A stretch of 64,000 bases of DNA from positions 9,495 to 73,494 of the forward strand of contig NZ_JNYV01000014.1 in NCBI RefSeq assembly GCF_000717275.1, written 5' to 3'. This stretch comes from Kitasatospora arboriphila (GTDB taxonomy: Bacteria > Actinomycetota > Actinomycetes > Mycobacteriales > Mycobacteriaceae). Below are positions 28,378 through 38,045 of the stretch, in pieces (the stretch's first letter is position 1; each line of letters begins with the position of its first letter). The translations under genes and the position numbers were made by a program. The notes beneath the pieces were generated by a model. It was not told the origin of the DNA, ran no database searches, and saw nothing but the letters and a program-made list of their open reading frames with translations.

Positions 28378-31300
28378 ATGAGCAGTGCTGTGCGCATCAG
28401 CGTGTTGGGCCCGATGGTGGTCAGCGTTGATGGTGTGCCTGTCGAAGTCGGTCCTCGTCGGCAGCGGGCGGTGCTCGCCCGGCTGGTGCTCGCCGCCGGG
28501 CGTGTGGTGTCCACCGACCGCCTGATCGAGGATCTGTGGGACGCCGAGCCCCCGCCCAAAGCACTTGCCGCACTACAGGTGCACGTGTCGAACCTGCGAC
28601 GTGTTCTCGAACCACACCGCCGGCCGCGTAGCCCGGCTCGGATCCTTGTCAGTGAGCCCCCGGGTTACAGCCTTCGACTACCACCGGAGGCCGTGGACGC
28701 CTGGCAGTTCGAGCAACTGGTCGGAGCGGCCACCTCCAGCAGCGACCACGGCGAACGACGCCAACTGCTCACCCAAGCGTTGGCCTGCTGGCAGGGCGAT
28801 GCCTTCGGCGCGGTCAGCGCGGCGCAGTGGACCCAGGCCCACGTCGCCCGCCTCGACGAACTACGCCTGTCCACCGTGGAGCACCTGGCCGCCGCCGACC
28901 TCGCCGACGGTCAACCCGATGCGGTGGTGGCCAGGTTGATGGCACACACCGCACAACACCCCGAACGCGAGGAGGCCAGCCGGCTATTGGCCTTGGCCCA
29001 CTACCAGTCAGGCAGACAAGCCGACGCGCTCGACACCCTACGACGGGTACGTCATTACCTGGCCGACGAATTGGGGGTCGACCCCAGCCCGGCCCTGCGC
29101 GACCTCGAGTCGGCCATCCTCAACCACCGCGTCCCTACCCCTACCCCGGCACCCGTGAGGGCGCCGACACCACCTGCGGACCCAGTCCCACCAGATCCGG
29201 CGGCGACCCCGCCACAAGCGCTGATCGCCCGCAGAAGCGAACTGCACACCATCGCCGGCCTCGCCGACAAGGCCGCTGCCGGTGCACTGCACATCGTGTG
29301 GATCACCGCAGAAGCCGGGGCCGGAAAATCCACACTGGCCGCGGCCGCGGCTTCGGCCCTGCGCACACAGGGTTGGGTTGCGGCCGTTGGTCATTGCCCA
29401 GAGGTCGACGGGGCGCCGAGCGCGTGGGCGTGGCGCGAGGTGCTCGGCGACGATGAGCCGGCGTCGAGCAGTGGCGGGGATTCGTTTGCCGTGGCCCAGG
29501 CCGTGGCGCGCAAGTTCTCCTCTGGACGCACGGTTGTGGTGCTCGATGATCTTCACCGCGCCGACAGTGCGACACTGCAGATCTTGCGTCAGGTGTGTTC
29601 ATGGTTGGCGGACCGGCCGGTCTTGATCCTGGGTGGTTATCGTCCGTCCGAGGCAGGCGTCGAATTGAGGGGAACGGTCACAGCGCTGCTGGCGCACACG
29701 GCCCAGTCCATCGAACTAGGTGGATTGAGCGACGACGGAATACAACTGGTGTGCGCGGAAGCGGGACTGAGCACTCTCGACGAGGCGACAGTGCAGCTGA
29801 TTCGTCAGCGAACGGACGGAAATCCGCTGTTTGTCCGCGAGCTCGCGAAACTCATCGTCTCGCGAGGTGTGTCCGAGGCGAGCGTGGCGGTGCCCGCGGG
29901 CGTCGTCGATGTCATCGCGCGCCGTATGGCGCGGTTGCCGTCGGAGGCGGGCCGCCTGCTGCGTCTGATGGCTGTGTGTGGCCAGCACACCGACATCGAT
30001 ACCCTGCTCGGGCTCTGGGGTGATTCCGAGGACGCGCTCCTCGATGCCATCGACACCGCCGAGGTGGCCGGGCTGATCACCAGCGACCATATCGGCCGGA
30101 TCGGGTTCAGCCACATATTGATACGCGAATGTGCCTACTCTCAGATCCCGCGGTTGCGTCGAGCACGACTGCACTGGCAGACCATGCTGGAACTGGAATC
30201 ACACGCGCGCGCCGACCCCGACGAACTCGCCCACCACAGTGCGCTCGGTGCCACACCGGCCACCGTCGACCATGCGCTCACACATGTGAAGGCAGCAGCT
30301 CAGCGGCGACTGCAGGCCGGAGCCCACGCCGATGTCGCACCGCTATGGCGGTCGGTGGCAGACCTTGAACAGATGGCCGGTCACGCCAGTGCGCTCGCCA
30401 CCGCGCACCAGCGCGCCGGTCACCTCGAATCCCTGTGCCGTCTGGTCACCGCGCTGGCCTACTCCGGTGATCTCCATCAGGCGCGGCTGGTTCGTTCGCG
30501 GGCCTTGGACGTGGCCGAGGCCGACGGACGGATCGACCTCATCCACCGGGCGTTGACCGCTTGGCGTGCGCCGACGATTTGGTCGAACCGGGACGAACGA
30601 CGCGCCGATGACCGTATGGCGCACACTTTGCGCCGCTACCTTCCCGGTAGCAGTGGTCGCGAACGGGTGTGGTTGCTCATCACGACTGTTCTCGAGGTCG
30701 AGGGCATCGAGTCGGCCCGCGCCTGCGACGCCGCAGCACAAGCACTGGCTCTTGCTCGCGACCTCGACGATCCCGAGTTGCTGTGTGCGGCACTGAACAC
30801 CCAGATGTTCCTGGCCCTCGGGCCTGATCTCGTCGACGCTCTACCGCGATGGACCGATGAATTGGAGATTGTTGCCGAGCGCGCCGGGCTGATCGCCTAT
30901 CGAGCGGTGGCGCACTACTTTCGGTTCCTCATTGCGTGTTCGCACACCGACCTGCCCGAAGCGGGCACCCAGGTATCACTCGCGCTCGAGTACGCCTCGG
31001 GCGGCCAGGTCGGCCAACTCGCCGTGGTGCTCTCGGCCTATACGGCGGTGCTCAGCGCCCTGGCCGGTGACCTGGACGCAGCCGGTCGAGCCTACGCCGA
31101 ACTTAGTACCCGCATGATCGCGGCCGGCCTTCCCAACGGGGAGGCGATGGCCTTGATCGGGCACCTGATCCTTGGCTGGCATCGCGGTTCCATCGGACAT
31201 CTGACGGAGCCGCTGGCCGCACTGTATCCGGTTGTGCCGCAGATGATCACCTGGCCGTACGTACTCGCCCTGCTCGATGCTGGACACCGCGATCGGGCCG

Positions 31301-31614
31301 AGCAGGTTGCCGACGAGGCGATCGCGGTCAACCGCGACTACTACTGGATGACAATGTCGGCGTTTCATGCTCGAGCACTGGTGCGGCTCGGCCGCGTCGA
31401 GCACGCCCGATCCCTGTATGCCGACCTCGCCCCGTTCTCCGGCGTGGTCGCCGGACTCAATTCCGGTACCGCGGTTCTCGGCCCGATCGATGATCTGCTC
31501 GCCGATCTCGCAGACCTCATCGGCGACACCGATGCCGCAGCGCGCCACCGTTCGTGTGCCGCGCAGACCCGTGCCCGCGTCGACGACGGACTCGCCGCTC
31601 TTACCGCCCGGTGA
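28378..31614 (+). CDS. AfsR/SARP-type regulator with BTAD and ATPase domains
   Basis: The 1078-residue transcriptional activator has an OmpR-like winged helix (about 6-100, VRISVLGPMVVSVDG to PPGYSL) and a bacterial transcriptional activation domain (about 108-250, ending ADELGVDPSPALRDLE). A proline-rich linker precedes a STAND ATPase with Walker A TAEAGAGKSTLA and Walker B TVVVLDDLHRAD. Tetratricopeptide-like helices fill the C-terminus. Such proteins often control secondary-metabolite or catabolic clusters. GAGGAG lies 11 bp upstream of the ATG. The end overlaps the convergent hemerythrin gene by 14 bp. Confidence 0.9.
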   Translation: MSSAVRISVLGPMVVSVDGVPVEVGPRRQRAVLARLVLAAGRVVSTDRLIEDLWDAEPPPKALAALQVHVSNLRRVLEPHRRPRSPARILVSEPPGYSLRLPPEAVDAWQFEQLVGAATSSSDHGERRQLLTQALACWQGDAFGAVSAAQWTQAHVARLDELRLSTVEHLAAADLADGQPDAVVARLMAHTAQHPEREEASRLLALAHYQSGRQADALDTLRRVRHYLADELGVDPSPALRDLESAILNHRVPTPTPAPVRAPTPPADPVPPDPAATPPQALIARRSELHTIAGLADKAAAGALHIVWITAEAGAGKSTLAAAAASALRTQGWVAAVGHCPEVDGAPSAWAWREVLGDDEPASSSGGDSFAVAQAVARKFSSGRTVVVLDDLHRADSATLQILRQVCSWLADRPVLILGGYRPSEAGVELRGTVTALLAHTAQSIELGGLSDDGIQLVCAEAGLSTLDEATVQLIRQRTDGNPLFVRELAKLIVSRGVSEASVAVPAGVVDVIARRMARLPSEAGRLLRLMAVCGQHTDIDTLLGLWGDSEDALLDAIDTAEVAGLITSDHIGRIGFSHILIRECAYSQIPRLRRARLHWQTMLELESHARADPDELAHHSALGATPATVDHALTHVKAAAQRRLQAGAHADVAPLWRSVADLEQMAGHASALATAHQRAGHLESLCRLVTALAYSGDLHQARLVRSRALDVAEADGRIDLIHRALTAWRAPTIWSNRDERRADDRMAHTLRRYLPGSSGRERVWLLITTVLEVEGIESARACDAAAQALALARDLDDPELLCAALNTQMFLALGPDLVDALPRWTDELEIVAERAGLIAYRAVAHYFRFLIACSHTDLPEAGTQVSLALEYASGGQVGQLAVVLSAYTAVLSALAGDLDAAGRAYAELSTRMIAAGLPNGEAMALIGHLILGWHRGSIGHLTEPLAALYPVVPQMITWPYVLALLDAGHRDRAEQVADEAIAVNRDYYWMTMSAFHARALVRLGRVEHARSLYADLAPFSGVVAGLNSGTAVLGPIDDLLADLADLIGDTDAAARHRSCAAQTRARVDDGLAALTAR

Positions 31615-32266
31615 TCCGGCGTTCGCGTCGAGCACCGGTCCATTCGAACCACCGCAACATCAGCCGCATGGGTAGCCCACCTTCCCCGAGGATGCGGGTG
31701 CGTTCGCGCCGGGTGATGTATCTGCCGATTCGCGGTACCTCGAACGCCATCGATGAACCCTTGCGCGCCGCGTCTTCGACGACCTTCCACTGTTCGGCGC
31801 TCACGTAGTTCTCCACGACCGGAAACACCACCTTTTCTTCGTCAGCGATGTGTTCGGCGAGCAACTCGTGCAACGCCTCGAGAACGTTCGCCAGCGCTCC
31901 GGCGACCTGTGTGCGCGAATCATCAGTTTCCTCACCGAATTCGATTGCCGTCGAACGAAGTTGATCCAGTATCGGGTCGAGGTGCGCGTGGTCATCCTGC
32001 AGGTCGTGAACATCGACCGCACCGCCCGCAGCGTCGATCAGTATCTGCCACATCACCTCATCCTCGATGGTGTGGTGATGGTGGATCGAGTCGCACAACT
32101 CGCCCAGATAGGCAGCTATCGCACCGGCCCGGCGCCGATCGCACGGCGATGATCCCTGCGCGATGCCCTCGAGCATGTCCGCGAACCGGCGCGCGTCGCC
32201 GATCATCGCGCGATGGGCAATGGTGATACCGAGCAGGTCCGGTGACGCATCAGCAGTAGGGGGCAT
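31601..32266 (-). CDS. hemerythrin-like (HHE) domain protein
   Basis: The 221-residue four-helix-bundle protein probably binds a di-iron centre. Candidate ligands are the His in ITIAHRAM, HHHHTIEDEVMW, the His in DDHAHLDP and LLAEHIADEEKVVFP. Relatives bind oxygen or respond to redox or nitric oxide stress. AGGAG stands 7 bp upstream of ATG 32266; the frame is open to 32413. A basic C-terminal tail follows the bundle. The 3' end overlaps the BTAD gene by 14 bp on the opposite strand. Confidence 0.82.
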   Translation of the reverse strand: MPPTADASPDLLGITIAHRAMIGDARRFADMLEGIAQGSSPCDRRRAGAIAAYLGELCDSIHHHHTIEDEVMWQILIDAAGGAVDVHDLQDDHAHLDPILDQLRSTAIEFGEETDDSRTQVAGALANVLEALHELLAEHIADEEKVVFPVVENYVSAEQWKVVEDAARKGSSMAFEVPRIGRYITRRERTRILGEGGLPMRLMLRWFEWTGARRERRITGR

Positions 32267-33203
32267 GAGTTCTCCTGACAAATGGTGAATGAAGAAGTGA
32301 CTGGTTCCACACTCACACCTGCCCCTTGCAGCCCACTTCCAGTCCACTTGCACACCGGCAACAAGACGCCTGCGGTAGACGCCGAAACCCGCGATTGGTT
32401 CCCAGTCGCCCACACGAGCAACTACTGCTCCAAGCCCAGGCGAACCCCCGAGTTCCCGGCGTCAGGAAAAAACAGGCGTTTCGCGCTGCTCTACACCCCG
32501 TTATCTCGGGATCACGCCGCCGAGTGCCGCGTTTCGACCCGACCATACCTCCGGGGGTGTTAGCGCCCTACGTGGCCGGACGTGACGTGATCGACCGCCC
32601 GTGCGCGGTAGGGCCTACTGCGATCTACCCGCCGACCACGCCGTCTGCATGCGTGCAGACTGAGTATGTGGGTATGTGACTAGGTGCGACGAGTTCCCAC
32701 GACGACCGTGAAAGGCCAGTATGAAAGACCGTCGGGTCATCCGCTTCCTCGCACCGCTGACCACCATATTGCAGGTGCGAAGACGCCACGTGAAGCATTG
32801 GCTGCTGCCACCCCGCCTGTCGGCGTAGCCCGTCGCTGCACCGGTCCAAGACCGGGGTTTGCACGAGTCTTAGTGGGGTCGGTGTGGTGGGTCCGCGTCG
32901 ACACAGCGCCGATTTCGACCGGGATGCCCAACGGGTTCTGTCGGTTGCTACCTGTTACCCCTGCCCACGGGTCTGGTCTGCCCCGCCGCTGCACGCCCCT
33001 AATGTGCCGCAAATCGGGGCTACGGTTTCCTGGCGTGATCGGCGGTGGTCAAGCACCGCGGGTGGGCAACTGGACGGTGGGATGCTTACTCACTCCGACA
33101 ATGTCCTCATCTGGGCCCGTCGGCGAACCGGTGCAGCTACCGATGTGCCTTCTACGTCGTCACTGGCGCCTGTGGTCAAAGAAGGGAACCGGCCCCTTGC
33201 AAA
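32267..33203. other. intergenic stretch of about 940 bp, nothing recognised
   Basis: No frame gives a protein with recognisable motifs or convincing composition. The longest open frame (32684-33250, plus) is Arg/Gly/Pro/Cys-rich without hydrophobic periodicity and has no ribosome site. It runs antisense into the end of the glycoside hydrolase. Confidence 0.5.
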
Positions 33204-34439
33204 CTAGGTCGTACTGGGCGGTGTGCACGGGGTGTCGGGTCCGAAGCTGAGCCATTCCGGTAGCGCTTGGGTGAATGCTTCGCGGACTGTGGGGTTGGTG
33301 GTGGCGGTCCAGTCGACGTTCGCTGTGACTTCGGGTTCGTACTTGTTCCACTCGAACCAGTTCAGCATCTTCAACTGCGGGAACCGGTTGTGGTTGGCCT
33401 CGTCGAGGACTTGTGACCACCACGCTTGTTTGATGGCCAGTTCGTCAGGGCCAGTGGCGATCGCGGGGTTGTACAACGCGGCGGTCTCGGGGATGGCCAC
33501 CGGTTTGCCGTGCTGGCGGCCGTAGACGTCGTAGAAGTTCGGCAGTGCACTGTCATCACCATTCGCACCCACGTAGTTGCCGGTCAACTGATCGACGAAC
33601 TTGTTGGGCTCGGGCAATTCGTTCTCGCCCCACGGATAGCGGGCACCCCAGTGATACAACGACATTCCCACCCAGTCCACCGCGTCATCGCCCGGATAGT
33701 AGGGCGCGTAGGAGTCATCGTTCATCGTCAGTAGGCCGTCGCGGTCGGTGTCCAGAGCGATGAAGTCGGCGGTCCGTGGCGCTGGGGAGAACTGACCACC
33801 AGCGAAGGGGTAGCCGCCCCCGTAGTTCGGTGCCCACATCATCGCCGAACCCGGGGCTCGGTCGTGCACCGCGGCCGCGACCCTGGAGAAGGTGTTGCGG
33901 TAGAGCGCGGGTTGCTGGGACCACGGATACCAGGACCCGTTCATCTCGTGGGCAAAGCGCACGATCACCGGTACACCCGCAGCGTTGAACGCTGCCAGAT
34001 CGGCGGCGAACGAGTCGGCCACTTGCTCGGTCACCGCTTCGAGCCCATCGAACGGTTCGAGGGTGAGGAGCATGACCTTGCCTTCGTCGTGGATCTGATC
34101 CACGGCCTGGGCGAGTCCGGCGCGGTCGGCCGCATCGTAGGGGAAGTCGGTGAAGGACACAGCAACTGCCGGATGGTGACCCAGGTTTTGCGAGTATTGG
34201 GTCAACGACATGTTTTGCCAGTCCGGGTTCACCCCCCACCACACCCCCTTGGTGGGCACAGTTGCCGCACGGGTATCGGTCACGCACCGGGCGCCTGACT
34301 CCTCAGCATTGGAGTCGGAGTTGACGTACATGTTGCCCACCCCCAACACCAACGCCGCTACCCCAGCGATGATCGGTGCCCAGAACGTCTGCACGATGTA
34401 CACCGCCCGGCGACCGGCCGACCTCACACGACTCGTCAT
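33204..34439 (-). CDS. GH26-like glycoside hydrolase (beta-mannanase type), membrane-anchored or secreted
   Basis: The 411-residue protein has an N-terminal hydrophobic segment (TFWAPIIAGVAALVLGVGNM) after a basic stretch, which would act as an uncleaved anchor or signal. The catalytic domain resembles clan-A (beta/alpha)8 barrels. The candidate acid/base Glu is in VIVRFAHEMNGSWYPW, a hallmark of family GH26, and the nucleophile Glu is probably in KPVAIPETAAL. MMWAPNYGGGYPF and WVGMSLYHWG are further barrel-strand motifs. It probably acts on a beta-mannan or related glucan outside the membrane. No ribosome site is obvious. Confidence 0.78.
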   Translation of the reverse strand: MTSRVRSAGRRAVYIVQTFWAPIIAGVAALVLGVGNMYVNSDSNAEESGARCVTDTRAATVPTKGVWWGVNPDWQNMSLTQYSQNLGHHPAVAVSFTDFPYDAADRAGLAQAVDQIHDEGKVMLLTLEPFDGLEAVTEQVADSFAADLAAFNAAGVPVIVRFAHEMNGSWYPWSQQPALYRNTFSRVAAAVHDRAPGSAMMWAPNYGGGYPFAGGQFSPAPRTADFIALDTDRDGLLTMNDDSYAPYYPGDDAVDWVGMSLYHWGARYPWGENELPEPNKFVDQLTGNYVGANGDDSALPNFYDVYGRQHGKPVAIPETAALYNPAIATGPDELAIKQAWWSQVLDEANHNRFPQLKMLNWFEWNKYEPEVTANVDWTATTNPTVREAFTQALPEWLSFGPDTPCTPPSTT

Positions 34440-34512
34440 AGCTGTTGACGATAACGAACCATCGATGACGTGCGCATAGCGAAGTGTTCTTCATTCAGTC
34501 AGACTGTCTTTT

Positions 34513-34680
34513 ATGTGGTTGCTGGCCGTGGGCATGGCGGCGTGGATCGTGGTCTCGTTCGGCGGAGCGCTGGTGGTGGCGCGGGTCATTGCGCGCGCCG
34601 ACTCCTCAGAAAGAGGTTCCTGGGCCCGGCCCTCGGCGCGGGCCAGGCTTGAAAAACCCCTAATGTCCGGTTCCCAGTAA
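34513..34680 (+). CDS. small single-pass membrane protein
   Basis: ATG 34513 opens a 55-residue frame that begins MWLLAVGMAAWIVVSFGGAL, one transmembrane helix, then a basic tail (VARVIARADSSERG) and stops at 34680. The hydrophobic-then-charged pattern and GC-biased third positions support real coding. There is no clear ribosome site, so translation may be leaderless. It is a type of short membrane protein common in actinobacteria, with no known function. Confidence 0.5.
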   Translation: MWLLAVGMAAWIVVSFGGALVVARVIARADSSERGSWARPSARARLEKPLMSGSQ

Positions 34681-34777
34681 GGGGTCGACCCCCGATGTCG
34701 TGGTCAGGTCCGGCTTCTACTGTGGGCTGGTAGCGCGTCGCAGAAAGCAGGCCGCACGATCAGGCAGGACTGTAGAC

Positions 34778-36208
34778 GTGGGGGCCGAACAAGACGATCA
34801 GGCGGCCGCAGTCGTGCCGTCGGCGTTCGATGGCCCCCACCGGAACCGCAGCGACTGCTTGAACCTGTTTCTCGCCCACACCGCCGACGCTGTCCTGGTG
34901 CACCAGGACGGCTGGGTGGTGTACATCAACCGTGCTGGCACACAACTGCTCCGAGCCCGTGACGCCAACAAGGTTCTCGGGCGGCACGTGTCCGACCTAT
35001 CGCCGGCCCTGGCCGCCCTGACCCCCACCGACACTTCCCTGCCCGAGCCCACCAGTACCGTGCCCCGGACACCGGTGACGATCCGCCGGCTCACCGGGGA
35101 GATGGCCTACACCGAAGCGTTCGCCCTGACCGTCCGGTGGTCTGCCTCTCCTGCAGTAGCAGTGCTCCTGCGCGAGCCCACCAACGATCACCACGTCCAC
35201 GCATCCGCCGGGGCCGCGGACGATCGCCTGCGCGCCGTGATCGCAGCATTACCGGACGCGATCGTGGTCGTCGATCATCACGGACAGGTGCAGTTCAGCA
35301 ATCCCGCAGCCAACCTTCTGTTCCGCGGGCACCTGACCACCGCGATCAACCTCACCGACCCCAGCCTGTATCAGCGCTACCCGCTCTATGATGTTGACGG
35401 AGAACAACTCCCACGCTGGCGCCGGCCACTGACCCACGCTTTGCAGACCGGGACGGCCACCCACGACATCATCGGCGCCGACCGATCCAACGGGCAACGA
35501 GTGTGGATGGCCGTCACCTGCACCCCACTGACCCCGGGATCCGACAGTTCCCCGTTCGTGATCTCCCTGACCGATGTCACCGAGCACCGCACCACCGCCG
35601 ACGAACTGAGCTACCGGGCCACCCACGACCAGTTGACTGGCCTCCCCAACCGGGCGCATACCATCGCCACCCTGGATTACTATCTGCGCGCCCGCCACCG
35701 CCGCGACCCCTTGGCGGTCATGTTCATCGACCTTGACGACCTCAAAACCACCAACGACACTTTCGGCCACGCCGTCGGCGATCTCATCTTGCGCACCAGC
35801 GCCCGCCGACTGCGACAAGCCCTACCGGCCACGGCCACCCTCGGACGCCTCGGCGGCGACGAGTTCGTCGCCGTACAACTCGACGACATCGACGAACTTT
35901 CCAACATCACCACCAACCTCCACACCGCGCTCGCTCAACCCATCACCATCGCCGGCCACAACCTGCACATCCACGCCAGCATCGGCGTCGTCCTCGTCCC
36001 ACCCCGCGACACCCGCACCACCGACCACATCCTGCGCCGCGCTGACCACGCCATGTACCGAGCCAAAACCACCGGCGGCGCACGCACCCACTACCTCACC
36101 ACCCCACCAGCACAACCCTTCAACGGGTACGTGCCGCAATACTTTCCACGTCCCCACGACCACCCCACAGAACCGATACCCCGAACTACGACATCACAGT
36201 TCTCTTAA
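34778..36208 (+). CDS. GGDEF diguanylate cyclase with two PAS-like sensor domains
   Basis: Makes cyclic di-GMP from two GTP. The first PAS-like domain reads LAHTADAVLVHQDGWVVYIN near the N-terminus and the second begins AALPDAIVVVDHHGQVQFSN. The catalytic GGDEF domain occupies roughly the last 160 residues, with FIDLDDLKTTNDTFGH and the active-site loop GRLGGDEF intact. The product-inhibition RxxD site upstream of GGDEF is absent (TATLGRLGGDEF). No EAL domain or transmembrane segment is seen, so sensing is probably cytoplasmic. GTG 34778 has GGCAGGA upstream; the frame is open from 34700. Confidence 0.88.
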   Translation: MGAEQDDQAAAVVPSAFDGPHRNRSDCLNLFLAHTADAVLVHQDGWVVYINRAGTQLLRARDANKVLGRHVSDLSPALAALTPTDTSLPEPTSTVPRTPVTIRRLTGEMAYTEAFALTVRWSASPAVAVLLREPTNDHHVHASAGAADDRLRAVIAALPDAIVVVDHHGQVQFSNPAANLLFRGHLTTAINLTDPSLYQRYPLYDVDGEQLPRWRRPLTHALQTGTATHDIIGADRSNGQRVWMAVTCTPLTPGSDSSPFVISLTDVTEHRTTADELSYRATHDQLTGLPNRAHTIATLDYYLRARHRRDPLAVMFIDLDDLKTTNDTFGHAVGDLILRTSARRLRQALPATATLGRLGGDEFVAVQLDDIDELSNITTNLHTALAQPITIAGHNLHIHASIGVVLVPPRDTRTTDHILRRADHAMYRAKTTGGARTHYLTTPPAQPFNGYVPQYFPRPHDHPTEPIPRTTTSQFS

Positions 36209-36440
36209 TCGAGTTGGCCGCTCATCGAGCTGCCGCGCCCACCTCGCCTGAGTGCCGGGGCATCAGACTTCCCGGCACCGGTGCGCCTTCTGGGAGTTAC
36301 GCGGTAGGTCGTGCACGTTGTCCCGCCGTCGAGCACGCGCCGCGGACCGAGCCGATGACTGTTGCGACACCACGGGTGCCGTCTCCATATCCGTGAGCAC
36401 CGAGGCCTCGACTCGGCGCGCAGTAGCATAAATCTCCTGC

Positions 36441-36489
36441 ACGACAACGCCCCTCGACCTGAATCCGCGATCGAGGGGCGTGGTGTCGT
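36441..36489. terminator. hairpin terminator between convergent genes
   Basis: CGCCCCTCGA (36448-36457) pairs perfectly with TCGAGGGGCG (36471-36480). Outer arms ACGACA (36441-36446) and TGTCGT (36484-36489) extend the stem. It lies between the ends of the GGDEF gene (plus) and the HNH gene (minus) and could serve both. No strong U-tract follows. Confidence 0.6.
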
Positions 36490-36591
36490 TGAGGTACGGC
36501 CTTCCCTGCCCTACCCAACACGGCGACTGTAGACCCAGGTTCCGACACCCTCCCCTGTTGTCGTCCGCGAGTGAGTCCGTTCCGGGTGTGT

Positions 36592-37725
36592 CTATTCGCA
36601 GCCCACTCCGTCACCGTCACGGTCGAGGTGGGGGGCGTAGCCCGGGTCCCCGCGGTAGATGGGGTCAGCGCCGGCTGCTCGGACGGCGCTGCAGTTTTTG
36701 TAGCTCACATTCGGTGCGTCGTCCACCACCGGTGGTGGTGTGTACGCCGGCGGTGGTGTGTAGGCAGGAGCTGGCGGCACGAACGTTGTCGTGGTCGTAC
36801 GCGGCGCTGGGATCGGTGTTTGTGTGCGGGTTTCGGCGACCGCCGGGGTGGTCGGCGGCGCCACGGTGGCACCGCAGTCGGCCAGCACGCGGGTGATGGC
36901 ATCCTTTTCAGGTTGTGTCACCCACAGGGCGTACGCGGCTTTCACGTCAACCTGGCGGGTGACGTAGGTGCAGCGGTAGGACTTGGTGGGCGGCAACCAT
37001 GTTGCCGCATCCCCGTCGCTTTTCTGCTGGTTGGTCGGGCCGTCGGTCGCCTGCAGGTTTCGTGGGTCGTTCGCGAAGTCCGCGCGTTTGCCGGGGGTCA
37101 ACTGTTGAGCCCCGGTTTGCCATGCGTTCGACAGGGCAACGACGTGATCGATCTGCACGGCGGTGGACGTGTCCTGTCCCCGAACAAACTGGATCATCTT
37201 CGCTGTGTACGGGTCGTTGAGCGTGCCCGACTCTACGGCGCAGCCCTTCGATCCCGGCTTGACGAGAATGTTCACCAGATCGCGGCGCAGGATGTCATTG
37301 CGGGTATCGCACCCGTTCCGGCCCCCCTCGACGGTGACGTTGTCGGTCCACGTCTGGCCGAACAGGGCGCGGTCGTACCCGGTCTTTGGTGCCCGACCTT
37401 TCACGGCGAGCGAATTCAGTTTGGTGAGCGCTGCGTTGGCCGCAGGTGCGGTGGACACCACAGCGACGGGTGTGGCCGCGGGTGCGGGCGTCTCCGATGG
37501 TGGCGGTGCGACCACGGTGGTGGTTGCCGGTGCCGACGATGTTGCCGCCGCATTGGTCGAAATTTCTTCCTCCGTGGAGCCGGCCACGCCGAGAGCGGTC
37601 ACCACGGCCACGAGCGCAACGGCGCTGCCGGCGATCCATGGCCAGCGCTTCTTGGGGGGCGGTTGGGGGTACGGCGAAGAGCCCGGGCGAGTGAAGTCGG
37701 TGGGCGGGTGGAACTGATCAGGCAC
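36592..37725 (-). CDS. membrane-anchored HNH nuclease-like protein (DUF1524) with excalibur domain
   Basis: The 377-residue protein has a short proline-rich cytoplasmic N-terminus, one transmembrane segment (WIAGSAVALVAVVTALGVAG) and a Thr/Pro-rich linker. A DUF1524-type HNH domain follows, with VQIDHVVALSNAW and a late NDPRNLQATDGPTNQQK. The C-terminus is an excalibur calcium-binding motif, DRDGDGVGCE. GTG 37725 has GGAAGG 6 bp upstream. The topology puts the nuclease outside the membrane, so nutrient scavenging, DNA uptake or barrier functions are all possible. It resembles widely found actinobacterial proteins annotated as GmrSD-C-like or HNH nucleases. Confidence 0.82.
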   Translation of the reverse strand: MPDQFHPPTDFTRPGSSPYPQPPPKKRWPWIAGSAVALVAVVTALGVAGSTEEEISTNAAATSSAPATTTVVAPPPSETPAPAATPVAVVSTAPAANAALTKLNSLAVKGRAPKTGYDRALFGQTWTDNVTVEGGRNGCDTRNDILRRDLVNILVKPGSKGCAVESGTLNDPYTAKMIQFVRGQDTSTAVQIDHVVALSNAWQTGAQQLTPGKRADFANDPRNLQATDGPTNQQKSDGDAATWLPPTKSYRCTYVTRQVDVKAAYALWVTQPEKDAITRVLADCGATVAPPTTPAVAETRTQTPIPAPRTTTTTFVPPAPAYTPPPAYTPPPVVDDAPNVSYKNCSAVRAAGADPIYRGDPGYAPHLDRDGDGVGCE

Positions 37726-38045
37726 GAAGAACCTTCCGGATGCTAACGAGTTGTGGCCGCTAGCAGGCAGATTCATGCACCAGCGAGAAGCGTCACCCAG
37801 ATATAGCACCCAGCGCGCTGTCCGTTACACGATGTCTCACACCGGGTCGGCTCGCAATGATGGATGGGCATCGACCGCGACAACCCATATCGGCTCCGAC
37901 TCGGCGGTAGTTGGGGCCCGCCTGGGTGCGCCGTTCGCTGACCGCGGGTCGATTTGAGGGTGTCGGCCCTGGCAGATCAGTCATGCGCGAGCAGCGAGGG
38001 GCCCTGCAGGCACGAACGCCGGCCCTGGGGAGGGAAGATGGTGCG

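Noticed and set aside
32684..33250. Plus-strand open frame of 188 codons in the gap before the glycoside hydrolase
   Set aside because: Arg/Gly/Pro/Cys-rich, no domain, no ribosome site, and it overlaps the end of a real gene.
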